Shown here piece after piece: positions 1 through 8,725 of a DNA stretch of 44,411 nt (within the stretch, counting starts at the first letter, position 1; every line of letters begins with the position of its first letter). Position numbers and translations under genes: made by a program. Below the pieces are notes generated by a model. The model worked only from the letters and a program-made list of their open reading frames with translations. It did no database searches and was not told the DNA's origin. Where the stretch lies: positions 1-44,411 of the forward strand of contig NZ_JABBNC010000057.1 in the NCBI RefSeq assembly GCF_012933445.1, given 5' to 3'. The DNA comes from Actinoplanes sp. TBRC 11911. GTDB lineage: Bacteria; Actinomycetota; Actinomycetes; Mycobacteriales; Micromonosporaceae.

Positions 1-1168
1 CTAAGCGTGTAGCCAAAGGTTCTGTCCGTAACTCACTCGGTTGGAGGGACGGACCAACAGAAAGACCTCGTCAGGGATTGCGATCAAGTTTCCACACCGG
101 AACGCGATCCATGACGAGGTCACCGCCAGTATGCGCCCCGCGCACGTGTACGCGAGCATGTCCGAGCAACAACACACCGAACTGATGAACGCTCTGCACG
201 GCCCGTGGCGCACCGCCACCCGAGCGATGATGGTGGTGCTGTCCGCGGCGGGCTGGACTGCTACCGAGATCGCTGACCTGCTGCACTACGACCCCAAAAC
301 AGTCCGGGCGTGGATCGTCCGGCATCAGGTTGAAGGACTCGAGGGGCTACCCGACCGGCCGCGTCCGGGGCGGCCCCGCACAGGCAGCCCGCGGCTCGGC
401 GCACGCATCCACGCCCTGCTGTGCACGCCGAAAGCTTGGACCACCACCCGTATCTGGAAAGCCTTGGGCCGCCCGCAGATCAGCCTGTCCACGATGCGCC
501 GGCGTATCCGCGAACAAGCCCGCTGGGCCCGCCCACGGCTGATCGCCAAAAGCGATCCGAACCGCGACAGCATCTGCGCCGGCATCCGCGACCGCATCGC
601 CGCCCTGCCCGAAGGCTCGGTCGTGCTGGCCGAGGACGAAACCCACCTCGACCTGCTCGCCCGAGTCCGGTCCTGCTGGATGCCCACCGGCCTGCGCCAC
701 CGCATCCTGACTCCCGGCACCAAGCGCCGCACCGTGCACGGCGCGGTCAACCTGGCCACCGGCGCCTGGCACCACCATGTCAGCGTCCGCAACGTCTCCG
801 TGGTGTTCTGCTACTTTCTGCAGCACCTGCTCGACGTCTACCCCCACGCCCCGCTCATCGCCGTGATCTGCGACAACGGCAGCACCCACCACTCCAAAAT
901 CACCCAGCGCTGGCTGGCTGAGCATCCCCGTATCCAGGTCATCGAAGGCGCGAAATACAGTCCGCAGGACAACCCCGTCGAACGGGTCTGGGCCGCGATG
1001 AAAAGACAGATCGCCAACACCGCGACCGCCACGATCATCGATCGGGTCCAGCAAGCCCACGCGTTCTTCCAGCACCGCTCCGACGCCCAGAACCTGACCA
1101 CCGCAGCACCCTGGACCTCACCCTGGCTACCCGAGGGTTACGGGAAAGATCTCTGGCCAGGCGCTTAG
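1..1168 (+). mobile_element. IS630-type insertion sequence, apparently complete
   Basis: The element is bounded by imperfect terminal inverted repeats of about 31 bp: positions 1-31 match the reverse complement of 1138-1168 at 22 of 31 positions, beginning with an exact CTAAGCG. The outermost bases contain TA, the dinucleotide target of IS630-type elements, but a target duplication cannot be judged because the left flank is outside the window. It holds one transposase gene whose stop codon lies inside the right repeat. The right end lies 17 bp from the stop codon of the neighbouring tetR gene. The window begins exactly at the element's edge, as expected when assembly breaks in a multicopy IS. 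Confidence 0.8.
131..1168 (+). CDS. IS630-family transposase
   Basis: DDE transposase that cuts and joins the ends of the surrounding IS. From ATG 131 it has 345 residues, normal for the family. The N-terminal part holds a helix-turn-helix (about residues 30-65) followed by a second HTH-like segment. The catalytic triad is visible as AEDETH (D169), ICDNGSTHH (D248) and NPVERVW (E284), with the D-35-E spacing typical of IS630. The reading frame is open upstream to a TTG at 41, but the sequence there lacks family features and overlaps the left terminal repeat area, so ATG 131 (or 158) is preferred; neither has a clear ribosome site. No frameshift is seen, so it looks functional. Confidence 0.88.
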   Translation: MRPAHVYASMSEQQHTELMNALHGPWRTATRAMMVVLSAAGWTATEIADLLHYDPKTVRAWIVRHQVEGLEGLPDRPRPGRPRTGSPRLGARIHALLCTPKAWTTTRIWKALGRPQISLSTMRRRIREQARWARPRLIAKSDPNRDSICAGIRDRIAALPEGSVVLAEDETHLDLLARVRSCWMPTGLRHRILTPGTKRRTVHGAVNLATGAWHHHVSVRNVSVVFCYFLQHLLDVYPHAPLIAVICDNGSTHHSKITQRWLAEHPRIQVIEGAKYSPQDNPVERVWAAMKRQIANTATATIIDRVQQAHAFFQHRSDAQNLTTAAPWTSPWLPEGYGKDLWPGA

Positions 1169-1185
1169 TTGTCGGGGTACTCGCT

Positions 1186-1725
1186 TTAGTGGCCGTACGC
1201 CGACACTAGTTCGCGGGCCCAGTCGACTGCGACCTGCGGGTCGGTGGCGGTGCCGCCGTAGAGGCCGTCGATCAGCAGCCAGATCCGGTCGGCCGTGGCG
1301 GGGGCGGCCAGCGCGTCCACCTGTGCCCGGGTGTCCATGATGTAGGCCCGCGCCACCCGCGCCGGGGCGTCGTCGCCGGCCGGGAACTCGGTCAGGTAGT
1401 TGCGGAACGCGCAGCCCCGGTAATCCCGCTCGCTCACCCTCGCGGCCACCTCGGCCACCAGCGCGACCAGGCGTTCGCGCGGGTCGTCCGGGGCGCCGGC
1501 CAGCGCCGATGCCACCTCGCGGTCGCGGGCGGCCCGGGTGGCGGTCAAATACGCGGCGGCCAGGTCGGCCTTGCTGGGGAAATGCCGGTACAGCATGTTC
1601 TTGCCGCAGCCCGCCGCCTCGATGACCTGGGCCATCCCGACCGCGCGGACGCCGTTCAGATAGAAGAGCCGGGTCGCGGTGCGCAGGATGCGGTCGCGGC
1701 CGGAGGCGTCGGGCGGGCGTGCCAT
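1186..1725 (-). CDS. TetR-family transcriptional regulator
   Basis: A 179-residue one-domain repressor. The N-terminal HTH runs from about residue 10 to 55 (RILRTATRLFYLNGV, then a recognition helix ending MLYRHFPSKADL). The C-terminal two thirds is the variable ligand-binding helical bundle. The ATG at 1725 is chosen because the family domain starts there (MARPPDASG); the frame is open further upstream, but that stretch lies in the operator region. It is transcribed away from the thiolase gene, and the shared 106-bp spacer carries two identical 16-bp palindromes, so it very probably represses itself and the thiolase. Its ligand may be an acyl-CoA or a related lipid; this is inferred from the neighbour only. 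Confidence 0.88.
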   Translation of the reverse strand: MARPPDASGRDRILRTATRLFYLNGVRAVGMAQVIEAAGCGKNMLYRHFPSKADLAAAYLTATRAARDREVASALAGAPDDPRERLVALVAEVAARVSERDYRGCAFRNYLTEFPAGDDAPARVARAYIMDTRAQVDALAAPATADRIWLLIDGLYGGTATDPQVAVDWARELVSAYGH

Positions 1726-1739
1726 GGTGAGAAGTTTAA

Positions 1740-1755
1740 CGGACCGAACGGTCCG
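1740..1755. promoter_or_regulatory. TetR operator copy 1
   Basis: Perfect palindrome with 7-bp arms and an AA centre, CGGACCG-AA-CGGTCCG, starting 15 bp upstream of the tetR ATG. An identical copy lies at 1793-1808. The position between divergent genes and the exact repetition point to the binding site of the adjacent TetR protein; binding itself is inferred. Confidence 0.75.
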
Positions 1756-1792
1756 CGAGTCATTGACCGGGATGCCTTGCGGCGCGCAGTAT

Positions 1793-1808
1793 CGGACCGA
1801 ACGGTCCG
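1793..1808. promoter_or_regulatory. TetR operator copy 2
   Basis: Second exact copy of CGGACCG-AA-CGGTCCG, ending 23 bp before the thiolase ATG and just before its ribosome site GAAAGGAGA (1814-1822). Centre-to-centre distance to copy 1 is 53 bp, about five helical turns, so two dimers would sit on the same face of the DNA. Confidence 0.75.
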
Positions 1809-1831
1809 AAAGTGAAAGGAGACACGAGAAA

Positions 1832-3001
1832 ATGCGGGACGCGGTCATCGTCGACGCCGTGCGCACGCCGGTCGCCAAAGGCAAGCCGGACGGCGCCTAC
1901 CACGCGATCCACCCCATCGACCTGCACGCGCACGTCCTGAGGGCGATAGCCGAGCGCACCAGGCTGGACTCGGCCGAACTCGACGACGTCATCGGCGGGA
2001 CGGTCACCGCGATCGGCGAGCAGAGCACCAACGCCACACGGCTCGCCTCCCTGGCGGCCGGCTTCCCGGAGGCGGTGCCGGGCACTACCGTGGACCGGCA
2101 GTGCGGCAGCAGCCAGCAGGCGATCAGCTTTGCCGCGCAGGGTGTCGTGGCCGGGGCGTACGACCTGGTGATCGCCTCCGGCGCCGAGTCGATGTCGCGG
2201 GTGCCGATCGGCAGCGCCCGGCAGAACGGCTTCGTCGGCGGCCCGGGGCTGGAGAAGAGGTATCCGGGCGGCCTGATCCCACAGGGCGTCGCGGCCGAGC
2301 TGATCGCGCGCAAGTGGGGACTGAGCCGCACCCAGCTCGACGAATTCTCGGCGCGCAGCCACGAAAAGGCAGCCGACGCGTGGCGGCAGGGGTTCTTCGA
2401 CGCGCAGATCACCCGCGTCAACGAGTTGGCGACGACGGACGAGTCGATCCGGCCGGAAACCAGCGTCGAGCGCCTAGCGGGGTTACGGACGGCCTTCCAG
2501 GATCCACGGTGGGAGCAGCGCTTCGGCATGATCGACTGGAAGATCACGGCGGGGAACTCCAGCCCGGTCAACGACGGTGCCGCCGCCGTGCTGATAACGA
2601 CAAGCGAGACCGCCAAGGGGCACGGCTGGCGGCCCCGGGCCCGCATCCACACCGCCACCGCCGTCGGTGACGACCCGATCTTCATGCTGACCGGCATCAT
2701 CCCGGCCACCGCGAAGGTCCTCGACCGGGCCGGCCTGGACCTCGCCGACATCGACGCGTTCGAGGTGAACGAGGCCTTCGCCCCGGTCGTGCTGGCCTGG
2801 CAGGCGGAGACCGGCGCCGACCCGGCGAAGGTCAATATCGACGGTGGCGCGCTGGCGATTGGGCACCCGCTCGGCGCGAGCGGAGCCCGGCTGGCCACGA
2901 CGCTACTGTCCGTGCTTGAGCGCACCGGCGGTCGTTACGGTCTGCAGGTGATGTGTGAGGCGGGCGGCACCGCCAACGCCACCGTCATCGAGCGGCTCTG
3001 A
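1832..3001 (+). CDS. Acetyl-CoA C-acyltransferase (thiolase)
   Basis: Thiolase of 389 residues that cleaves 3-ketoacyl-CoA with CoA or runs the reverse condensation, in fatty-acid or other acyl-CoA breakdown in the cytoplasm. The family signatures are present: nucleophile Cys91 in DRQCGSSQQA, NEAFAP, His345 in GGALAIGHPLGASGAR, and the second catalytic Cys375 in CEAGGTANA. The length is standard. The start at ATG 1832 is set by the good ribosome site GAAAGGAGA at 1814-1822 and by the family's N-terminal strand (MRDAVIVDAVRTPV); the frame extends further upstream only through the operator. It is divergent from tetR and has no other acyl-CoA gene beside it, so its pathway substrate is unknown. 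Confidence 0.93.
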   Translation: MRDAVIVDAVRTPVAKGKPDGAYHAIHPIDLHAHVLRAIAERTRLDSAELDDVIGGTVTAIGEQSTNATRLASLAAGFPEAVPGTTVDRQCGSSQQAISFAAQGVVAGAYDLVIASGAESMSRVPIGSARQNGFVGGPGLEKRYPGGLIPQGVAAELIARKWGLSRTQLDEFSARSHEKAADAWRQGFFDAQITRVNELATTDESIRPETSVERLAGLRTAFQDPRWEQRFGMIDWKITAGNSSPVNDGAAAVLITTSETAKGHGWRPRARIHTATAVGDDPIFMLTGIIPATAKVLDRAGLDLADIDAFEVNEAFAPVVLAWQAETGADPAKVNIDGGALAIGHPLGASGARLATTLLSVLERTGGRYGLQVMCEAGGTANATVIERL

Positions 3002-3357
3002 TGCTGACGCGAACCTCACATCACGAACGCCTCCAGGGCGGTTAGCTTGCTGACGGGGATTGGCCGCACTCTCACCCAGCCGGATCCTCGGGTCAGCGAA
3101 CGAGGGTTGGCTCCCGACGAAAAGCGAGCGACCCCGCGACGGCTCCCGCACAAATAGGACTGATCAACCACTTCTGATCTGCCATGTCCGAGGCCACAGC
3201 CATCAGCGCCGACCTGGTCATCCCAACGGCACGTCCCACGCTTCTAATACTGCTTACGACACTTCGCTCGGTCGCCGCCGCCGCATCGGTCACCCTCACG
3301 TTCGCCGATAAACGTCCTGGATTCCTTCCGTGGAGCCATCCAGCACCCTCATCGCAT
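3002..3357. other. Intergenic, no gene seen
   Basis: Short open frames exist on both strands, but none shows a recognisable domain or ribosome site. It lies between the thiolase stop and the end of a degraded two-component-system remnant. Confidence 0.5.
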
Positions 3358-3600
3358 TCACCGGGGCAACGCAACCCGGAAGGTCGCCCCTTGGCCCGGC
3401 TCGCTGACCACTTCGACCGAGCCGTGACGTGAACGTACTATTGCGGCCACACCAGGCCAAGCCCCGGTGCTGGTGGACGGGCGGTCGGTCTGCCGGTGGT
3501 GGCGGTGCTGACGTCAAACCCGGCGAGGCGCAGGCTGGCAGAGAGCAGCTCGAGGATGTTCGCGTCGTCCTCGACGACGGGCAGCTTGCCTCGCTCTGCT
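3358..3600 (-). pseudogene. Fused remnant of a response regulator and a histidine kinase
   Basis: The minus strand first reads the start of an OmpR-type receiver domain (about 3596-3494: LPVVEDDANILELL, then SLRLAGFDVSTATTG, with the acidic pocket EDD). It then jumps within about 30 bp to a histidine-kinase G2-box-like GLGL (3464-3453). After a frameshift it continues as the C-terminal end of a kinase ATPase domain (AAIVRSRHGSVEVV, then SEPGQGATFRVALPR and a stop at 3358-3360). The order regulator-kinase is that of a normal two-component operon, so one internal deletion removed the rest of the regulator and most of the kinase. It cannot be functional. Confidence 0.7.
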
Positions 3601-4360
3601 TGGGCTGGGTCTGAGCGGCCAAGCGGCCAATTGCTTAACAGTGCACTACAGATCAACTGAACGACATCTGAGATGTGTCTGGGAGCTTGCCCTGTTCACC
3701 GGCTGGCTGCGTGAGCTGACGCCAGATAGATTTCGCTGAGCCCGTGTGCCGGAGTAGTTCAGCCCGGGCACTCGGTGCCGGTCCGTCTAGTCGGCAGGCA
3801 GGGCCGCGTCAACCTGCACTCCTCACATCTGTTCGTCTACGCCAGCCCGCACGGAAGTCGCTCGGTACGAGCGGCGATGGCCGAAAGCCGTACCCGCCTC
3901 GACTTGGACCACTCCCTGAAGGGGCCTTGCCGGGCAAACCCGCAGTGCTGTACGGCCCAAGCCGCGGCGGCCGCACTGGCCGACGACCGGCCAGAGCCAC
4001 CCTGTCAGCCAGCCGTGCGATCGCCGGCAGAGGTGTGACCGAGCTCGGTCAGCCTGACCATCGACGGGTGCAGCGCGACGGACGACCAGGCCTTGACGCG
4101 TAAGCGCGGGCTTGCGGCAGAGCGCTACGGTGCCGCCGCCGACACACAGCCGCGAACGAGGCCGTCCGAGCCGCAATCACTCAGCTCATGCCACCGAGCA
4201 CGATCTGCAACACCTCTTCGCCGTCGACAACCGCCCTATCGACGCCGCCGATGTCACGATTTCGTCAATGCCGCGCGCACCGCGACAAAAGCAGCGGCTA
4301 TGGTGGACCGTGGCAGCGCATTGACTCCGCAGCCTTGCCCAATTCGGGGAGCCGAAAACT
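3601..4360. other. Non-coding or decayed stretch
   Basis: About 760 bp in which open frames on both strands are short and show no recognisable domain. It probably represents decayed DNA upstream of lsr2 and contains the lsr2 promoter, for which no convincing -35/-10 pair was found. Confidence 0.45.
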
Positions 4361-4702
4361 ATGGCCAAGCAAGTTATCACGCTACTCACTGACGACCTTG
4401 ACGGTGGAGACGCCGACCGCACCCTCGAGTTCGGGCTCGACGGCGTGAATTACACCATCGACCTCTCCGAAAAGAACGCGGGCAAGCTCCGCAAGGCGCT
4501 CGACCCCTATCTCACGGCCGCCTCCCGAGTCGGCCGTACGAACGGACGTATCGGGTCACGCCCTTCGGCTGCTGTGTCCAGCCGGACAAGCCGAGAGCAG
4601 AATCAGGCGATCCGGGAGTGGGCTGGCAAGAACGGGTACGACGTTTCGGAACGTGGGCGCATCCCGGCCTCGGTCGTCGAAGCGTTCCACGCTCAGCGCT
4701 GA
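4361..4702 (+). CDS. lsr2: Lsr2-family nucleoid-associated protein
   Basis: A 113-residue Lsr2, the actinobacterial H-NS analogue that bridges DNA and silences AT-rich, often foreign, genes. Residues 1-50 form the dimerisation region (MAKQVITLLTDDLDGG, then a V-N-Y-T-I-D-L strand). Residues about 75-113 are the DNA-binding domain (IREWAGKNGYDVSERGRIP) with the RGR minor-groove hook. The start at ATG 4361 matches the conserved MAKQV N-terminus; GGGGAG at 4347-4352 is a weak ribosome site. It stands alone among decayed genes. Actinomycetes often have more than one Lsr2 paralogue, so this may be an accessory copy. Confidence 0.92.
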   Translation: MAKQVITLLTDDLDGGDADRTLEFGLDGVNYTIDLSEKNAGKLRKALDPYLTAASRVGRTNGRIGSRPSAAVSSRTSREQNQAIREWAGKNGYDVSERGRIPASVVEAFHAQR

Positions 4703-5001
4703 CCAGCTCACCTCCAGCACAGAGCAGTCCTGCCCAGACTAGGCACGGCAGCCGGAGACTTGCGAATAGTCTCCGGCCGCCGACGGCAAGCGCACGCTAT
4801 CGGCGGCTGTAGCGACCCAGTCGCTGCCACGCAGCAGTATGGTGCCGCCCTGTCTCCAGCGGCAGAATCATCGCCTCGGCGGGCACCACGCGTTCAATTG
4901 CTGCGACCGTTGCGCGGCACCGCGGCGGGCCGGACCCACCGGCACCACAAAGCCCGTCTCGCGCAACGCCTCTTCAGCCCGCTCAGTACTACGCTTTCCG
5001 G

Positions 5002-5440
5002 ATGCGTTACCTCACCCGGCAGTTCGCTATTGGCGCCTCGCGTCGTAGCAACGGCATCGAACAGTTCCTCGGCGGTGCCGAGATTGACGACGAACCCGCC
5101 ATCCGATGGGTAGCGATCAGCCCCATGAACAAGCAATACCGCGTCACGCTTCACACCGTGCAAGATCCTGATGACGACCGGGTTGCCGACCTGTCCAAAC
5201 TCCTCTCGCTCGACCCTGTCGACGAGGCTTATGCCGGCGGCAAGGCCTCCGCGAAGACGAAGCAGAACCGATATCGCTCGCCGAACACCTCACCGGCGCT
5301 CGCCCGGACCGCTGGGTCAACTACGCGGCAGTCGGCGAAGGCTACAGCGATTACGTCAGGACTCGGCGACCCAGCCCAAGCGAGATTCCAGTCAGCGCCC
5401 TATCTCGCGCACACGAAGCCTCCCGTCGGCTGATCTGGGC
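5002..5440 (+). pseudogene. Hypothetical protein, frameshifted
   Basis: From ATG 5002 the frame reads a credible protein (IEQFLGGAEI, EPAIRWVAISPM, YRVTLHTVQD) of about 85 residues. Near 5265 the sequence becomes low quality, while the frame two bases over continues in the same style (AEHLTGARPDRWVNYAAVG, then YSDYVRTRRPS). One indel near 5260-5270 therefore seems to have split a gene of roughly 130-150 residues. The pattern resembles small uncharacterised actinobacterial proteins, but I cannot name a family. The 3' end is uncertain because it runs into the converging, also broken, transporter gene. Confidence 0.4.
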
Positions 5441-6170
5441 CGGCTGGCGTGCGAGGCATCGCCAGCACTGGGCAGTGATTGCAACCATCAACCACGCCAA
5501 TACCGCGGCGGCCAGCAACAAGCCAGCTGCAACACCGGCAAACATGCCGACCGCCGGCGCTACGACCAGAAGCGGCAGCACACGGACACTGACGGCACCG
5601 CCAAGAGCGTGAGCGGAGGCTGCGTAGCCAAGATTGCGGGTCACCGACCAGGCGGGGCGTCAGCAGCGATCTGGGTGTCCATGTCCCCTTCTAGCGCGCC
5701 TTGGCCGACCCCCGCCAGGAACTGAGCGGCCAGCACCATCGGTGCGAACTCCGGTGCCAGCGTCCAACCGGCCAACATGCCGAGCCCCCACAACGGCCAG
5801 CGCGCCATGACCGGCATCCGCCTCCTGCCCACCGCGCCCAATACTGCGGTTGAGAGCAAGGTGCCAAGACTGAACGTCACCGCAGCGGCGGCTATCCACC
5901 GGCGCCCATGCAACTGCTCGGTGAGTGGAACAGCCAGCATCGTCGGGCCCGCCGCGATCACCATGACACCACTGCCAGCTGCCATCAGCCCCGTAACCGG
6001 CCACCGGGCCGCCGATTGGTGGCAGCAGTCCGACGCGGACACGGAACCGCCCGTCGGGCGTTGACGCCCGACACCCGCACGCCGGGCGCTCAGTTGCGTC
6101 GGGACCAGCGAAGCCGGATAGATCATCCACACCACAGCGAGCAGCCAACCGCAGATCGTTCCCGAACCAC
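5430..6170 (-). pseudogene. MFS transporter remnant, frameshifted and truncated
   Basis: The minus strand from about 6170 to 5641 reads hydrophobic helices typical of the C-terminal half of a major-facilitator transporter (GSGVMVIAAGPTMLAVPL, then FSLGTLLSTAVLGAVGRRR, and APMVLAAQFLAGVGQGALEG). The frame stops at 5641-5643 just after DAPPG. The neighbouring frame takes over at once at 5644 (VTRNLGYAASAHALGG, then VLPLLVVAPAVGMFAGVAA), so a single-base loss explains the break. The N-terminal six helices are missing. It is a dead drug or sugar efflux-type gene; the substrate is unknown. Confidence 0.6.
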
Positions 6171-6558
6171 CGCCTGGCAGTAACCGGTTCACGATCGGCT
6201 CGCTGTTGGGGCAATACGGTTCCTCCGGGCCGCCAGTGCTGGTGAGCGCAACGCGTTGGATGTTGGCGATCGTGAGGTTGAGCATGTGCTGAGTGCTTTC
6301 GTGCTGACGCGCACGGCTCGTACGGTGACACGGAAGCGGCCGCGTTTGAAGCGTAGGCGGCGGCCGAGGAGCCGTCACTCGACGACCCCGACGCGCCGCG
6401 CGCCACCTCCCTCGTGCCATCGGCAAACGTCTTGCCGAGTCCCGTCGCATGGGACTACCCAATTCAGGCGCGAGAACATCGGCGATCGCCGCAGGCAAGA
6501 GTACCGGCGACAATGGCGGGTCTTCCGTGTCGTACCCGCGTCGTAGGCTTTCGTTCTG
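6171..6558. other. Upstream region of the Wadjet operon
   Basis: No gene is supported here. The jetA ATG at 6559 lacks a Shine-Dalgarno sequence, and TAGGCT at 6544-6549 lies 9 nt before it, which would fit a -10 box of a leaderless transcript. No good -35 box was found 17-18 bp further up. Confidence 0.35.
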
Positions 6559-8061
6559 ATGGCTACACGAGGTGTTGAAGGCGCTTACCAGGGAGCGCTT
6601 CGGGCGTTCCAGAATCCGATGCTCGCCTTGCTTCACCAGACGCACGCACCATTCGTGGTGACGGTGCTGGCGATGGTCTTCACCGCGAAGCGCCCGACGG
6701 TCGCGGTGGCGGACGCGCATGCGGAGATCAACGACGCCCTCGAACAGTTACGGAATGTCGGCTACGGCGACGAGGACAGCCAGCCGCTGCCCGTGGGAAA
6801 CGCCCGTGATCTTTGCCGGCAGTGGGTGCAGGCGGGATGGCTGGTGCGGCAGGTGTCCGACGACGATACAGAGGTCTATCGGCTTTCGGCGTACGGCGTC
6901 GGTGCACTCGAGGTCGCTGGGCGGGTCGGCGCAGCCCGGACGCGGGTGTCGGAGTCGCGGGTCAGGACGTTGCTGGAGGCGATCGAGCGCCTGGCGCAGG
7001 ATGCTGATCCGGACCTAATGTCGAGGATGGTGCGCCTGCACGAGGAGATCCAGCAGCGGCAGAAGGAGCTGACCCGGCTCGAAAAGGGTGGCGCCGTCGA
7101 AACGGTCGACGACGAGCAGCTGCTCGAGGCGGCCGAGAACGTGCTGCACCTGGCGCGGGAGCTGCCCGCGGATTTCGCCCGCGTGGCAGAGTCGATCAAA
7201 GCCATTCAGCGCGACGTCGTCGCAGAATTGCGGCACGACGTGCGGCCTACGGGTGAGGTATTGCGTGAGTATCTCGCACGAGGCCAGCGGATCCTCGACG
7301 CGACACCGGAAGGCCGCGCCTTCGCCGGGGCACTGCGCCTAATAGGTGACCCGCTGCAGATCGACAGCCTGTGGGGCCAGCTCCGTACGGTGCTGCGGCA
7401 CCGGTTCACCGAGCTGTTGCCCCTGCAGCAGCGGCGCGAGCTGACCGAGATTTCGCGGCGGATCGAGCACGGAGTCAGGGAGGTGCTGGCCGCCCAGCGG
7501 CAGGCGTCGCATGTCATCACCACCCAGGTTCGCAACCACGATCCGATGCGGGACCGCCAGGTGGACGAGCTGTTGAGGGACGTGATGTCGGGCCTGCACA
7601 GGTGGGTTCCCGGATCTCGCCGTGGCGAGGCCATCGAGCCGTTGCGCCGCCTGCCGGTCGCCGACATCGGACACCTGCGTCAGCGGACGAACGATCCACG
7701 GCTACCGCAGCCTCCCGCGCCGTTGCGGGACTGGGATGAGTCCGACGACATGCCGACTGCGGACACCCGGGCGTGGGGCGGCCCTCGGTATGCCGAGTTG
7801 CGGGCACACCTGCAAGCCTTCGCGGGCGGGGCGGCGAGCGTCGACGTGGTGGCTGCGTTCCGTGTGGCGGACGAGGAGATCCAGCGGCCGGTTGATCTGC
7901 TCGGTCTGCTGGAGGTCGCCCACGGCGCCGGGATGACCGAGACGACCGAGGTCGTGGTCGTCGAGACGGTGCGACCGGATCGGACTCGGCGACGGTTCGC
8001 TCTGGGCGGTGCGGTGGCGGCGAATCCGGCGGTCGTGGATAGGAGTGGTGACGATGAGTGA
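6559..8061 (+). CDS. jetA: Wadjet subunit JetA (DUF3375)
   Basis: First gene of a Wadjet type I operon. JetA is the kleisin-like subunit (MukF/ScpA analogue) that links the SMC-like JetC heads in the JetABC loop-extruding complex, which recognises small circular DNA for cleavage by JetD. The 500-residue product matches DUF3375: an N-terminal winged-helix region (QNPMLALLHQTHAPFVVTVL, then a segment resembling a second wHTH near residue 100-130), a long helical/coiled-coil middle (about 140-360, rich in E, R, L) and a C-terminal winged helix. The ATG at 6559 starts the conserved domain. Its stop overlaps the jetB start by 8 nt (ATGAGTGA), so translation is coupled. Confidence 0.92.
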   Translation: MATRGVEGAYQGALRAFQNPMLALLHQTHAPFVVTVLAMVFTAKRPTVAVADAHAEINDALEQLRNVGYGDEDSQPLPVGNARDLCRQWVQAGWLVRQVSDDDTEVYRLSAYGVGALEVAGRVGAARTRVSESRVRTLLEAIERLAQDADPDLMSRMVRLHEEIQQRQKELTRLEKGGAVETVDDEQLLEAAENVLHLARELPADFARVAESIKAIQRDVVAELRHDVRPTGEVLREYLARGQRILDATPEGRAFAGALRLIGDPLQIDSLWGQLRTVLRHRFTELLPLQQRRELTEISRRIEHGVREVLAAQRQASHVITTQVRNHDPMRDRQVDELLRDVMSGLHRWVPGSRRGEAIEPLRRLPVADIGHLRQRTNDPRLPQPPAPLRDWDESDDMPTADTRAWGGPRYAELRAHLQAFAGGAASVDVVAAFRVADEEIQRPVDLLGLLEVAHGAGMTETTEVVVVETVRPDRTRRRFALGGAVAANPAVVDRSGDDE

Positions 8062-8725
8062 GCCGGATGGGGCCGACGACGGCTGGTCGGCAGGCGAGGC
8101 GGCCGGGTTCATCGACCCTGTCTCGATGGAGGAGGATCCCGCCGAGCTGTTTGCCGGTGACGCGGGCACGCTGGAAGCTGAGGTACGCCGTGTGCTGGTC
8201 CAGTTGTTACGGCGCAAGTTCCTGCTCGCCGAGAAGAATCCGGGGCAATGGCGGACGTTGCTGGAGAACCAGCAGATCATCGAGTCGCGGATGCACGACC
8301 TGTTCGTCCGCCTGGTGGTCGACCACGACCGCGGCGTCGCGTACAAGCAGCAGGTGCGCTCAGGGGAGCTGGACGTGCCGATCCTTCTCAAAGACGACCC
8401 CTACAACCGGGCCGAGACTCTGGTCCTGGTTCACCTTCGCACCGTTTTCCAGAGGGAACGCGGTACGGGTGAGACGTCCGCGCGGGTGGACATCGAGGAA
8501 CTGGAGCAGACCGTGCTGACCTACTTTGACCCGCACGACCACAACCTGGCCAAACACCAGCAGGAGGTGCGCAACGCAGTGCAGAGGCTGGTCACCGAAG
8601 GTCTGCTGGCAGAGGAGTCCGCGGGCCGGTATCGGATCACTCCGTTGGTGGAGGTAGTGCTGAGCACGGAGAAGCTCGCCGAGCTGGACCAGTGGCTGCG
8701 CGAACAGAACGAGGCCACAGCGTGA
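8054..8725 (+). CDS. jetB: Wadjet subunit JetB (DUF4194)
   Basis: A 223-residue DUF4194 protein, the KITE/MukE-like subunit that binds the JetA kleisin in the Wadjet complex. The N-terminus is acidic (EPDGADDGW and DPVSMEEDPAELF). Two winged-helix units follow (about residues 40-130 and 140-215; LLRRKFLLAEKNPGQW, VRNAVQRLVTEGLLAEE). The ATG at 8054 is chosen because AGGAG lies at 8041-8045 and the start overlaps the jetA stop; upstream in-frame codons lie inside jetA. The stop overlaps the jetC GTG by four bases. Confidence 0.9.
   Translation: MSEPDGADDGWSAGEAAGFIDPVSMEEDPAELFAGDAGTLEAEVRRVLVQLLRRKFLLAEKNPGQWRTLLENQQIIESRMHDLFVRLVVDHDRGVAYKQQVRSGELDVPILLKDDPYNRAETLVLVHLRTVFQRERGTGETSARVDIEELEQTVLTYFDPHDHNLAKHQQEVRNAVQRLVTEGLLAEESAGRYRITPLVEVVLSTEKLAELDQWLREQNEATA

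Noticed and set aside
347..1075. Long minus-strand open frame inside the IS630 transposase
   Set aside because: Shadow of a GC-rich gene; low-complexity D/V/G-rich product with no domain, and the plus strand has a full DDE triad.
1897..2925. 342-codon minus-strand frame across the thiolase
   Set aside because: Ser/Arg/Ala-rich translation without motifs; the plus strand carries all thiolase signatures.
4894..5163. Minus-strand frame opposite the hypothetical gene at 5002
   Set aside because: It has no recognisable motif, and the plus strand reads more like a real protein.
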